Of a DNA stretch of 64,000 nt, positions 34,573 through 42,820 are shown one piece after another. Location: positions 2,232,001 to 2,296,000 of the forward strand of contig OY760687.1 in assembly GCA_963663945.1 (NCBI GenBank), in the 5' to 3' direction. The position numbers and the translations under genes were made by a program. The stretch is from Bin87 sp963663945. Its GTDB lineage: Bacteria; Chloroflexota; Dehalococcoidia; Lucifugimonadales; UBA3495. Every line of letters starts with the position of its first letter. The first letter of the stretch is position 1. The notes beneath the pieces were generated by a model. That model was not told the DNA's origin. It made no database searches and worked only from the letters and a program-made list of their open reading frames with translations.

Positions 34573-35685
34573 TTACCCGTTGAAGATATCCTCGGGCAGG
34601 AAAGCCGAAACGGTGACGTTTGGCAGGTCCACGATGTTGCTGACACGCAGATCCACGGCGACGCTGCAGATTATGTAGGACTGCTCAGCGGTCCAGCCCC
34701 TCTCCTGCAACAGCGCGATCATGTTCAAGAGGGCATTGCGAGCAGCCAGCGTGAGGCTAGCTTCCCCCTCCTGGGTTCCATCAGAGCGGATGGGGTAGCC
34801 GATGGTGGCGGTGAAATTGCGTGGCGCGGCCCACTCCGGCGGAAGGAAGTACCCGGGGTGGGAATAGCGCGGGAAGATTATGTTATGCCGTGCTGCCTCG
34901 CCCTTATGGATGGCGAAACGGACGGCCGCGGTTGCCCCCATCTCGATTGCGGTTATGCAGACCTCGCCGTCGCCCTGGGCGAAATGGCCATCGCCTGCGG
35001 AGTACAGACCACCGGGAACAGCGACTGGGATGAAGAGGCGGGACCCGGTGGTGATCTGCTTCGAGTCGACGTTGCCGCAGTTCTCGCGGGGCGGGATGGT
35101 GCGCAGGCCCTCGTTGGCGATCTGGCCAACCTGGGGCACGGCATCCTCTGGATCGGGTGGCGCGGCGGTGCCACCACGATTGACCCAATCGGCCTCACGG
35201 GCCGTCCAGGCCGCGACCTGCGAGTGGGACGGAGCGAGGCCAGCGGTGCCCATGAAGGACCCATCGGGGATGCGGACGCCGGGGAGCTTTACTGAGGTGG
35301 CCCATCCATCGGCGATGTCCCAGTGGACCAGATAGGGTTCGGTGTACAGGTCGCGGAGAAATCCGGAGCCGGGACGACTGCGGGTCCAGCCGCGGGGCTG
35401 GGCGGTTATGTCAAGGTACTCGATTTCCAGGAGATCACCGGGCTCAGCGCCTTTCACGTAGACCGGGCCGGTGAGCGGGTGGCCAACCTTGGCGTCGAGG
35501 CCGGCCATATCCGCTTCGGTCATGTGAGGTTGGATCTGCGAGTCGGAGGCGTCGCGGGTTTCGAGGACGACCTCTTCGCCGGGATCAACCTCGACGATGG
35601 GCGGAATGTCCGGGTGCCATCGGTTGTGGCCGAATTGAGGTTCTTCCTTGAGGCGCTTGGCGCGGTCGATGGTTACGGTTTGCAT
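34573..35685 (-). CDS. Acetamidase/formamidase family protein
   Basis: 370 residues. Family landmarks are FGHNRWHPDIPPIVEVDPGE, the HPLTGPVYVKGAEPGD stretch, LPGVRIPDGSFMGTAGLAPS, REDxGNxD-like RENCGNVDSKQ, and GDGHFAQGDGEVC. FmdA/AmdA enzymes hydrolyse formamide or acetamide to the acid and ammonia; substrate range here is open. GGAGGG precedes ATG 35685. The gene is followed downstream by the terminator at 34523. It lies 132 bases after the TPP-enzyme stop. Confidence 0.9.
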   Translation of the reverse strand: MQTVTIDRAKRLKEEPQFGHNRWHPDIPPIVEVDPGEEVVLETRDASDSQIQPHMTEADMAGLDAKVGHPLTGPVYVKGAEPGDLLEIEYLDITAQPRGWTRSRPGSGFLRDLYTEPYLVHWDIADGWATSVKLPGVRIPDGSFMGTAGLAPSHSQVAAWTAREADWVNRGGTAAPPDPEDAVPQVGQIANEGLRTIPPRENCGNVDSKQITTGSRLFIPVAVPGGLYSAGDGHFAQGDGEVCITAIEMGATAAVRFAIHKGEAARHNIIFPRYSHPGYFLPPEWAAPRNFTATIGYPIRSDGTQEGEASLTLAARNALLNMIALLQERGWTAEQSYIICSVAVDLRVSNIVDLPNVTVSAFLPEDIFNG

Positions 35686-35817
35686 GGTGGTCCCTCCTGG
35701 CGTGATCGGGGTCAGAATAGCAGCCGGGGCGGTTTTGGCACCCGCCCCGGCAATAGTTGCTGCGATGAGAAGGGGCGAAACAGGACCGCCCCTCCAGGGT
35801 TGCAGGATGCGGCCGCT

Positions 35818-37500
35818 TCACAGGGACCAGTCGTCGGGTATTTCCGGAGTGGGCAGAGGCCGAATCATCACCTCGACCAGGGCCGACTGGCCCTCCTCGG
35901 TGGCGCGGATAGCGCGCTGGAACGCGGGTCGGATGTCCTCCGGATGCTCGACGCGCTCGGACCAGCAGCCGAGGCCGTCGGCGACGACGCTGAAGTTGCC
36001 GCCGAGGACGGCCATCTCCGGGGGCGTGCCGTTGGGGTCTTCCATGCCCATCATGCCGCCGCCGGTGCCGCCGTTGTTGATGACAACGGTGAGGATGGGC
36101 AGGCCCATGCGGGACGCGGTTTCGAGGTCCATGCCGGTCATGCCGAAGGAGGCGTCACCGAGGACGTGGACGACGAGGTGGTCGGGGCGGCCGAGCTTGG
36201 TGCCGATGGCGGCGCCGACGGACCAGCCCATGGCGGCCATGCCGCCCATCGCCACGAAGTTGCGCGGACGCGTGGTCTGCCAGAAGGGAACCACGTAGCC
36301 GCGGCTGCCTCCGGCGTCGTGGAGGGCGATGGTGCGGTCGGGGTCGATAAGCTGCTGGAGCTCGTGGACAACCCGGTAGCCGTTGGTAGGGGTTTCACTG
36401 TCAGTGAAGCGGGGCATCCACTCGGCCTCGGACTTCTCGTGGCAGGCGCGGATCTCGTCGACGAGTTCCTGCTTCATGCCGCCGCCGCTGGGGCCGATGC
36501 GCTGGCGGACGGCGTCGATGATGGCTCGGAGGGCCAGCTTGGCGTCGGCGAGCATGGGGAGGTCGACCTGGTAGGTCTTGTTGAGGTCGGCGGGATCGGC
36601 GTTGACGTGGATGATGCTCACGCCGGCCGGGATGGGCCGGCCGTCGGTGCCGTTGGGTTGGCGGAAGGAGTTGCCTACGGCGAGGACCACATCGGCCCGG
36701 CGGTTAATCTGGATGGCCGCCGCGGAGGCGTAGCGGCTGCGGGGATAGACGCCGCCACCGAGGGAGAGGGGGTGATTTTCGGGGAAGACGCCCTTGCCCA
36801 TGATGGTGGTCGCCACGGGCATGGAGAGCATCTCGGCGAGCTCGCGGACCTCATCGGCGGCGCCGGCGCTCATGGCTCCGCCACCGGCGTTGAGGACAGG
36901 CAGGCTGGCGTTGACCAGCATGTCGGCGGCGCGCTGGACCTCCGCGTCGGAGGGGCCGGATTTACCGGGGGTTCCCACCGGGGTGTAGGCCAGGACGGAT
37001 TCGTCGGCCTCGGCGGTGAGGACGTCCTGGTGCATTTCCAGCACGACCGGGCCGGGGGACCCGGAACGCAGGGCGGTGAAGGCACGGCGCATGACTTGGG
37101 GGATGTCCTGGACGCGGGTGAAGGAGCCGCGCCACTTGCAGAGGCCGTCGAAGATGCTGGCGGAGACCTCCTGCTGCCACTCTTGGCCGAGGTTCCGCAT
37201 GGGGTGCTGGCCCATGAGGAGCAGCACGGGGACGTTGTCGGCGTAGCAGCCGGCGATGCCGGTCAGGCAGTTGGTGGCGCCGGGCCCGGTGCCGGTCATG
37301 GCGACGCCGACCTCACCGGTGGCGCGGGCGTAGCCGTCGGCGATCTCGACGCCGAGGCGCTCGTTACGGGCGGCGAAGGGCCGTACTGAAGAGGCGCGCA
37401 ACGGGCCCCACAGGGGATTGAGTCCGCCGCCGGCGAACCCTGATATGTAACGTATTCCTTCCTGTTCGAGGGCCTTGACTACGGCTTCGGCTCCACGCAT
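35818..37500 (-). CDS. Thiamine-pyrophosphate enzyme (acetolactate-synthase superfamily)
   Basis: 560 residues with three TPP-enzyme domains. The catalytic Glu region of the N-terminal domain is NERLGVEIADGYARATGEVG. The C-terminal diphosphate-binding motif is GDASFGMTGMDLETASRMG, with NNGG about 30 residues on. GDA in place of GDG, together with FGMTGMDLET, recalls oxalyl-CoA decarboxylase and 2-hydroxyacyl-CoA lyase (GDSAFGFSGME) more than acetolactate synthase. No small regulatory subunit is adjacent. GTGAGG precedes ATG 37500. Confidence 0.85.
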   Translation of the reverse strand: MRGAEAVVKALEQEGIRYISGFAGGGLNPLWGPLRASSVRPFAARNERLGVEIADGYARATGEVGVAMTGTGPGATNCLTGIAGCYADNVPVLLLMGQHPMRNLGQEWQQEVSASIFDGLCKWRGSFTRVQDIPQVMRRAFTALRSGSPGPVVLEMHQDVLTAEADESVLAYTPVGTPGKSGPSDAEVQRAADMLVNASLPVLNAGGGAMSAGAADEVRELAEMLSMPVATTIMGKGVFPENHPLSLGGGVYPRSRYASAAAIQINRRADVVLAVGNSFRQPNGTDGRPIPAGVSIIHVNADPADLNKTYQVDLPMLADAKLALRAIIDAVRQRIGPSGGGMKQELVDEIRACHEKSEAEWMPRFTDSETPTNGYRVVHELQQLIDPDRTIALHDAGGSRGYVVPFWQTTRPRNFVAMGGMAAMGWSVGAAIGTKLGRPDHLVVHVLGDASFGMTGMDLETASRMGLPILTVVINNGGTGGGMMGMEDPNGTPPEMAVLGGNFSVVADGLGCWSERVEHPEDIRPAFQRAIRATEEGQSALVEVMIRPLPTPEIPDDWSL

Positions 37501-38235
37501 GGCTGTACCTCACTCGGTTGTAGGGAGGCCTGCAGTCCGGGGGTCAACGAGGTGGCCGCACCCGCATGGGACAGGGGTGGGGTGGCCACGCTCAAAACAG
37601 CGAGGACCGGCGGGCCGTCCGGATAGCCGGGATGATAGGGCAGCGCGGGAGATGGGTCAACCGGGACCCATGGCATGGATGGACAGGATGTACGGGATCG
37701 GATGGATCAGTTATGTCAATTATGTACGTGGGAATGATGTGGCGCCGGCGGGGCGCAGGCGGAGACCCCTGCCGACGGGAGTACTCAGGTTGGTGTTGTG
37801 GTGGGCTGCCTCCAGGGATTTGATGGTGCGGGCGGTGGGTTTGCGGTTGGTGACCAGGTTCCGAGCGAGTATCAGCCCTACGGCCGGAGGTGGTGCGCTG
37901 GGGTTTTTTGCTCTCATTGTCCATGCCCACGGCATGGCGGGCTGTGGCGGGCCCGGTGGCCGGGGCGACTACCCTGATTAGTGCGATCAGAGACAGTCTC
38001 CCACATAGCCGGTAGCGTCTTGGTGCTGATTGGCCGTGAACGCTCGGAACCTGGTCGGAACCGTTATTTTTCGCCTGCAAGGCTATGATAGCACAGGCGT
38101 TCGTGTTTTGGTAGAGGCGGGGGTGTCAGCGATTCGGTCTGGAAATCAAGGGACGAATTTGGCGGACTTGGTCCGGGCCTTGCCGCCGTGTTCGAAGGCC
38201 TGCGCGAGCCGTGCAAAAAGAACCGTCACATGGCG
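37501..38235. other. Long gene-free stretch flanking the ATPase-TOPRIM gene
   Basis: 735 bases with no ORF that looks coding. A GGATGGACAGGATG-like repetitive phrase lies near 37674-37710. It may hold remnants of an insertion that brought the downstream ATPase gene, but no inverted ends or transposase pieces were identified. Confidence 0.4.
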
Positions 38236-40047
38236 TCACTCAAATTGGTATCTGACGCTTCGCAACAGTTCGAATATTGCGGAAAAATGCTCGAAGTCTT
38301 CTTTACTGCCCCGTTCGCAGAGCCAATCACATAGATTCTTTTTTTCGTTTCTGTCCACGGTCCACCGTTCTGGATGATGCTGGATTGATCCACGAACTAC
38401 GTTGGTCTGCTCTCCGGCGATGTTGACGAAGGCGGGCTTGGCAGCGATGGCCTTGTCCAAAGTTCGTTTGCTAAATCGATTTTCGACGCCTTCCCTGATG
38501 GGATGGTCATTCAGAACAGGGACACGTCTACGGAAAATATGCCCGGCAGTTTCATCGTTCACGGTGCTTTCGCAATCGTGGAGCAAAACGACCGGTTGAA
38601 GCACCAAGTCGACAGTAGTCAAAATCTGCCATACCTTTCGCAGGTTTGCATCGCCACGCGCGTCACGAACGTCGAAACTCTCCAGCGTAGAACCTTCGCT
38701 AAGATGTTCCGCGGCGCGACGCAAATATTGGATGTCGGTGGTCCCGTCGACGAACAGCAGAGGTTTTTGGGCGGTCGCTACGGCGGAGCGCAGATCGTTG
38801 GCAAATACTGAGGTCTCTTGAAAGGCTTCATACGCAACTCCGATCTCACTGAATTCTTCCGGACTAATCCTATCCCCACCGGGTAACCTATACAGTGCGA
38901 ACCCGTCTGGTCCGAATCTTCTGTTCATCCCCAAGACAAAAAGTGGTGAGTGCGTAGTGACAATGAACTGGACTAACGGAAACATCTCCAGCAATCTGGG
39001 AAGCACATCGTGCTGCTGGGAGGTGTGCAGGTGAAGGTCCACTTCGTCCACGATCGCAATTCCTTTAACGGTGCGAGAACCGCGAAAACCTGACCTGGTC
39101 ATGTCAAAATCACGCAAAACGGACAGGGCAAGATTGAGAAGGGCGACTTGCCCGCTAGACAATTGGAAGATATTTGGTACGACTCGCCCAGTCGGACCTT
39201 CCACCGAGATTTGTCGCTGATACCGTGTGCCTACGCCGAACCGTACACCAGGTTGCCCAAAGATAATCTGGCCCACTACTTGTTGCACTAATCCAAAAAC
39301 GCGGGCGGCAGTTCCACTGTATCCAGTAAAGACGGTCACCTCCGGACCGTCTGCCGCGCCTGGCACGGATCGAGTGCTTCTTTCGAAGGATTGCCTGTCG
39401 AACAATATGTCGTATACCCAGTTCTGGTTGTCGTTGAGGGGGGAAATATTGACGATTCTGCGGTCCGTGACGCCTTCCATATGAGCCCGTGGCATATTGC
39501 GCGCTCTAGTGTCCAAATTGCGTTCGTTGAGCCAGGCGGGTTCTTCGAAACGATCATGCGGCAAATAAAGCACGCAATTTTCGTCAAACAGATGCAGGAC
39601 CTCGTTTTGTCTTGAAGGCTCGAAATTAGTGCTGAACCTGTTGTTGCTGTCGCCCTCCATGTCTTCCCAAAGGCGCATCGCATCGGCTCCCGAGGAGTCA
39701 AGGCTTCCTAACGGCAAATCGGCCTTAGCCCGCGTCAACGTGAGCTCGCTAACGTACCAATCGGGATTGAAATCCACTCTTGAGAACGAAAACCGTTCGC
39801 CCGATTTTACGTATGCAGGCGAACGCAACTTGTACACCTTCCCCAAGCTTACTTCCGGCGTGTCCGGGTAAGCGACCTGCTGAGCCGTAAGCAACCCATT
39901 AACTATATTGGACAAGAAAATACTCTTGCCCGAACCGTTTTCACCCACCAAAACCACTGGTTTCGGAGATCCGGCATCAAAAGGGAAGGCAAAATCAAGC
40001 CTTGAGATCGGTCCGTTGTTCTGTATCTGTATTCTGCTCACGTACAT
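38236..40047 (-). CDS. AAA/ABC-type ATPase with C-terminal TOPRIM-like domain (OLD-like)
   Basis: 603 residues. Walker A GENGSGKS (35-42), ABC signature LSSGQ (296-300), Walker B AIVDEVD (331-337) and H-loop TTHS (364-367) make a complete SMC/OLD-type ATPase. From about 430, LLFVDGTTDIQYLRRA with a later HDCES (490-494) resembles the acidic TOPRIM pattern of OLD nucleases and of DUF4435 proteins, with Asp434 where Glu is usual. Such proteins are frequent in phage-defence systems. GC is visibly lower (near 50%) than in the surroundings, and gene-free stretches flank it, which suggests horizontal acquisition. GAGG precedes ATG 40047. No partner gene is seen. Confidence 0.82.
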   Translation of the reverse strand: MYVSRIQIQNNGPISRLDFAFPFDAGSPKPVVLVGENGSGKSIFLSNIVNGLLTAQQVAYPDTPEVSLGKVYKLRSPAYVKSGERFSFSRVDFNPDWYVSELTLTRAKADLPLGSLDSSGADAMRLWEDMEGDSNNRFSTNFEPSRQNEVLHLFDENCVLYLPHDRFEEPAWLNERNLDTRARNMPRAHMEGVTDRRIVNISPLNDNQNWVYDILFDRQSFERSTRSVPGAADGPEVTVFTGYSGTAARVFGLVQQVVGQIIFGQPGVRFGVGTRYQRQISVEGPTGRVVPNIFQLSSGQVALLNLALSVLRDFDMTRSGFRGSRTVKGIAIVDEVDLHLHTSQQHDVLPRLLEMFPLVQFIVTTHSPLFVLGMNRRFGPDGFALYRLPGGDRISPEEFSEIGVAYEAFQETSVFANDLRSAVATAQKPLLFVDGTTDIQYLRRAAEHLSEGSTLESFDVRDARGDANLRKVWQILTTVDLVLQPVVLLHDCESTVNDETAGHIFRRRVPVLNDHPIREGVENRFSKRTLDKAIAAKPAFVNIAGEQTNVVRGSIQHHPERWTVDRNEKKNLCDWLCERGSKEDFEHFSAIFELLRSVRYQFE

Positions 40048-40273
40048 CGCACGGCCTCAGGCTGATCGGCTATAGCTTTAGAAATATATCAGACGCGTGC
40101 AGGCGACGCGCGCCAAACAACGGAGCGGCATCGAATAGCCGTCGCGAAACCGTCTGGAGGTTCAGTCAACAAGCTCACTTCGGTTGACCCTCGAATTCCG
40201 TGTGCGTATCATCGGCGCTACTTGGCGGGCGGGTTGCTTGCCGATTTTATGTAACGCATTTTAGGAGACCACC

Positions 40274-41992
40274 ATGCCGCAGGCCCATGAGTTGATTGTG
40301 CAGTTTCTGGAGGAGGCGGGGATTGACGCCGTGTTCGGGATTCCGGGCGGCGGGACGGGGCAGATTTTCACCAACCTGGTGGGGAAGGAACCTGCCATCA
40401 ACACGTACCTGGCGCGGCACGAGCAGACCGCGGCGATCATGGCCGACGCCTACGCGCGGGCCACGGGGAAGCCGGCGGTGATCATGGGACAGGGCCTGTT
40501 CATGGGGTCGAACGCCGCGTTCGGCATCATGGAAGCTATGCTGAGCAGCAGCCCGATGCTGGTGCTCACGGACACGTCGGACGGCGGTGTGGGGCAGCAC
40601 CCAGCGAACCAGTCCGGGGCCGGCGAGTACGGGAGCATCGACCTGCACAACATCTTCCGGTCGATGACGAAGTACACGACGCTGGCGACGTCGCCCAAGG
40701 AGGCGGCGCTGGGGGCGCAGTTGGCGATCAAGCACGCAATGAGCGGCCGGCCGGGTCCCGCGTGCCTGCTGATGCGTTCGGCGTCCATTGGAGGCGAGGT
40801 TGACCTGGAGTCGCCGCCGTTCATCCACGACACGGCGGGATACCTGAACACGGCCAAGCCGCAGGCGGCGCCGGCGGACATCGAGAAGGCGGTCGAAATT
40901 CTGTCGCAGTCGCGGCGGCCAGTGATCGTAGCCGGCAACGGCGTGCACATGGCGCGGGCGCACGGAGTGCTGCAGCAGTTGGCGGAGCAGTGGAACGCGC
41001 CGGTGGCGACCAGCTATAAGGGGAAGTCGGCCATCGCGGAGACGCACCCGCTATCGGTGGGCATGGTCGGGGTCTACGGTCAGGATGCGGCGAACCGGGC
41101 GGTGGGCGACGCCGACACCGTGCTGGTCGTGGGGGCGAAGCTGAGCCCGCAGGACACGGTTCGGGAACGGCCCAACACGTTCAACCCGCGGGGCCAGCGG
41201 ATCATCCAGATCGACATCGACGACCGGAACGCCGGCTGGACCTTCCCGGTGGAACTGGGGCTGATCGGCGACGCGGGTAGCATCCTGGGGCAACTGGTGG
41301 ACGCGTCGGCGGATGCATCGGCATCGACGGCCGGCGACCGGAGCGAGTGGGCCGGAGCGCTGCCGGGACGGAAGGCGGACGCCGGGTTCTACGAGGACGC
41401 GGGACTGCACACCGATTCGTCGCCGGCGCTGCCGCAGCGGGTGGTGCGGGTCCTGCAGGAGACGATGCCGGCCGACACGGTGTACGCGCTGGACGCGGGG
41501 AACAACCGGACGTGGATGGCGCACCTGTTCCAGTCGCAGCAGGCGCACACGTTCTTCTGCCCGGGCGGGACGGCCGGCATGGGCTGGGGACTGCCGGCGT
41601 CGGTGGGACTGCAAGTGGCATATCCCGGGCGGCCGGTGGTGTGCGTGACCGGCGACGGCGGGTACATGATGACGGTGAACGCGCTGTCGACGGCGATGCA
41701 GTACAACCTGCCGATCGTGTGCGTGGTGTTCAACGACGGCGCGCTGGGCATGGTGCGCCACCACCAGGAGCCGGGGCAGTACATCGCCTCCGAGTTCGCG
41801 GAAACGGACAACGCGGCGGTGGCGCGCGGTTTCGGGTGCTTCGGCGTGCAGGTGGCGGACTCGCGTAACCTGGCCGACGCGCTGCGGGACGCGCGGGCGT
41901 CGGGTCTGCCGGCGGTGGTGGACGTGCTGATCGACCGGGGGCCGAGTCCGGACGACTGGCGGGCGGACGCGCGGCGGTCGGGTGAGACATAG
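40274..41992 (+). CDS. Thiamine-pyrophosphate enzyme, acetolactate synthase large-subunit-like
   Basis: 572 residues. The N-terminal catalytic Glu is in LARHEQTAAIMADAYARATG. The central domain is present (about 190-330). The TPP motif is GDGGYMMTVNALSTAMQYN, ending in VVFNDGALGM. No FAD-binding hints typical of true acetolactate synthases stand out, and no small subunit is adjacent, so a decarboxylase or other lyase role is possible. GGAG lies 7 bases before ATG 40274. A 20-base repeat and a palindrome follow the stop. Confidence 0.87.
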   Translation: MPQAHELIVQFLEEAGIDAVFGIPGGGTGQIFTNLVGKEPAINTYLARHEQTAAIMADAYARATGKPAVIMGQGLFMGSNAAFGIMEAMLSSSPMLVLTDTSDGGVGQHPANQSGAGEYGSIDLHNIFRSMTKYTTLATSPKEAALGAQLAIKHAMSGRPGPACLLMRSASIGGEVDLESPPFIHDTAGYLNTAKPQAAPADIEKAVEILSQSRRPVIVAGNGVHMARAHGVLQQLAEQWNAPVATSYKGKSAIAETHPLSVGMVGVYGQDAANRAVGDADTVLVVGAKLSPQDTVRERPNTFNPRGQRIIQIDIDDRNAGWTFPVELGLIGDAGSILGQLVDASADASASTAGDRSEWAGALPGRKADAGFYEDAGLHTDSSPALPQRVVRVLQETMPADTVYALDAGNNRTWMAHLFQSQQAHTFFCPGGTAGMGWGLPASVGLQVAYPGRPVVCVTGDGGYMMTVNALSTAMQYNLPIVCVVFNDGALGMVRHHQEPGQYIASEFAETDNAAVARGFGCFGVQVADSRNLADALRDARASGLPAVVDVLIDRGPSPDDWRADARRSGET

Positions 41993-41994
41993 GG

Positions 41995-42014
41995 AGATCG
42001 TCAGAATCAGGATT
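41995..42014 (+). repeat. Copy of a 20-base intergenic repeat
   Basis: AGATCGTCAGAATCAGGATT; an identical copy stands at 46945-46964 and a reverse, one-mismatch copy of its last 16 bases at 47045-47060. Confidence 0.7.
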
Positions 42015-42032
42015 CCCAGGATCAACAGGATT

Positions 42033-42055
42033 GGGGGCGACGCAAGCGTCGCCCT
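42033..42055. terminator. Hairpin downstream of TPP-enzyme gene
   Basis: GGGCGACG (42035-42042), loop CAAG, CGTCGCCC (42047-42054). It ends 21 bases before the next start, so read-through or attenuation is possible. Confidence 0.55.
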
Positions 42056-42075
42056 CATGCATAGGAGGGAAGCAG

Positions 42076-42609
42076 TTGGCTGATTCGAGTGACATCAGGC
42101 GGTTGACGGCGGAGCAGGAAGAACTCAGGAAGCAAGCAGAAGCGGTGGAGAAACAGCGGAAGCTGGAGGAGGCCAGAGAGCGGAGAAAGAAGATTGCAGC
42201 GGGGAAGATAAAGCGGGACGAGCGTCTAGCGCTGTTGGGGTGTGAATGCGCTTCGTGCAGCACGGTGTGTGGCCTGGAGTTCGACCTTAGTAAGGGCGCG
42301 TTGACGGCGGGTCGGGAGGAGAATCCGGTGCACGAATTCATGGCGATGCGGGCGTATGCCGCCGATCGGATGGGCGGCGGTGGGATGGGCTGGTATGTGT
42401 TCGAGTTTTACATGACGTGCATCGCCCTGGTGATGCGCCTCGACAGCTTCAACTCGTCCTGGGACTTTGGCGACGAGTACGTGGTTGGCATGAGGGACGA
42501 GGCGTTTCGGCTTGCCCTCGAACATGGTTTTCTCCCGTACCTTGGGTACGAGTTCGACGTGGAAGTGGTTCGCAAGTACCTGGAGGAGAACCCGGTGCAG
42601 ACATGCTAA
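42076..42609 (+). CDS. Hypothetical protein with N-terminal coiled coil and Cys cluster
   Basis: 177 residues from TTG 42076, chosen because AGGAGG lies 7 bases upstream. About residues 1-55 are a highly charged coiled coil (RRLTAEQEELRKQAEAVEKQ and on). A Cys cluster, CECASCSTVC, follows near residue 57, which could bind metal. The C-terminal 100 residues are mixed and include GMGWYVFEFYMTCIALVMRL. I recognise no family. Confidence 0.65.
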   Translation: MADSSDIRRLTAEQEELRKQAEAVEKQRKLEEARERRKKIAAGKIKRDERLALLGCECASCSTVCGLEFDLSKGALTAGREENPVHEFMAMRAYAADRMGGGGMGWYVFEFYMTCIALVMRLDSFNSSWDFGDEYVVGMRDEAFRLALEHGFLPYLGYEFDVEVVRKYLEENPVQTC

Positions 42610-42673
42610 ACGCAGGGCCGTTCATGAGCAGTTGAAGTGCGATTCGGGTTCACGGAAGGACCGGTACGGGTTG

Positions 42674-42695
42674 GGGGCGAATGATTATTCGCCCC
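42674..42695. repeat. Palindrome of the AGGGGCG family
   Basis: GGGGCGAAT, GATT, ATTCGCCCC. The arm matches the palindrome at 11731 except for the centre. It lies in the 211-base gap before the acyl-CoA synthetase gene and may terminate the hypothetical gene's transcript. Confidence 0.6.
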
Positions 42696-42820
42696 GACGT
42701 TTTGGTGGTAGAGTAACGATGGCCGGCGGCTCGCATGTGCTGCGGGCGCCGCCGCAAAAATACGCAATGATGCCGTCGCAGATCTGAGGATGCGTCGGAA
42801 ACCTGACGAGGGAGACACCG

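Noticed and set aside
35323..37389. 688-residue plus-strand open frame opposite the amidase and TPP-enzyme genes
   Set aside because: Spans two real minus-strand genes and is low-complexity Gly/Ala/Val/Asp; typical antisense shadow.
37592..38080. 162-residue minus-strand frame in the gap before the ATPase gene
   Set aside because: Pro/His/Arg-rich, no ribosome-binding site, no motif; gap kept as gene-free.
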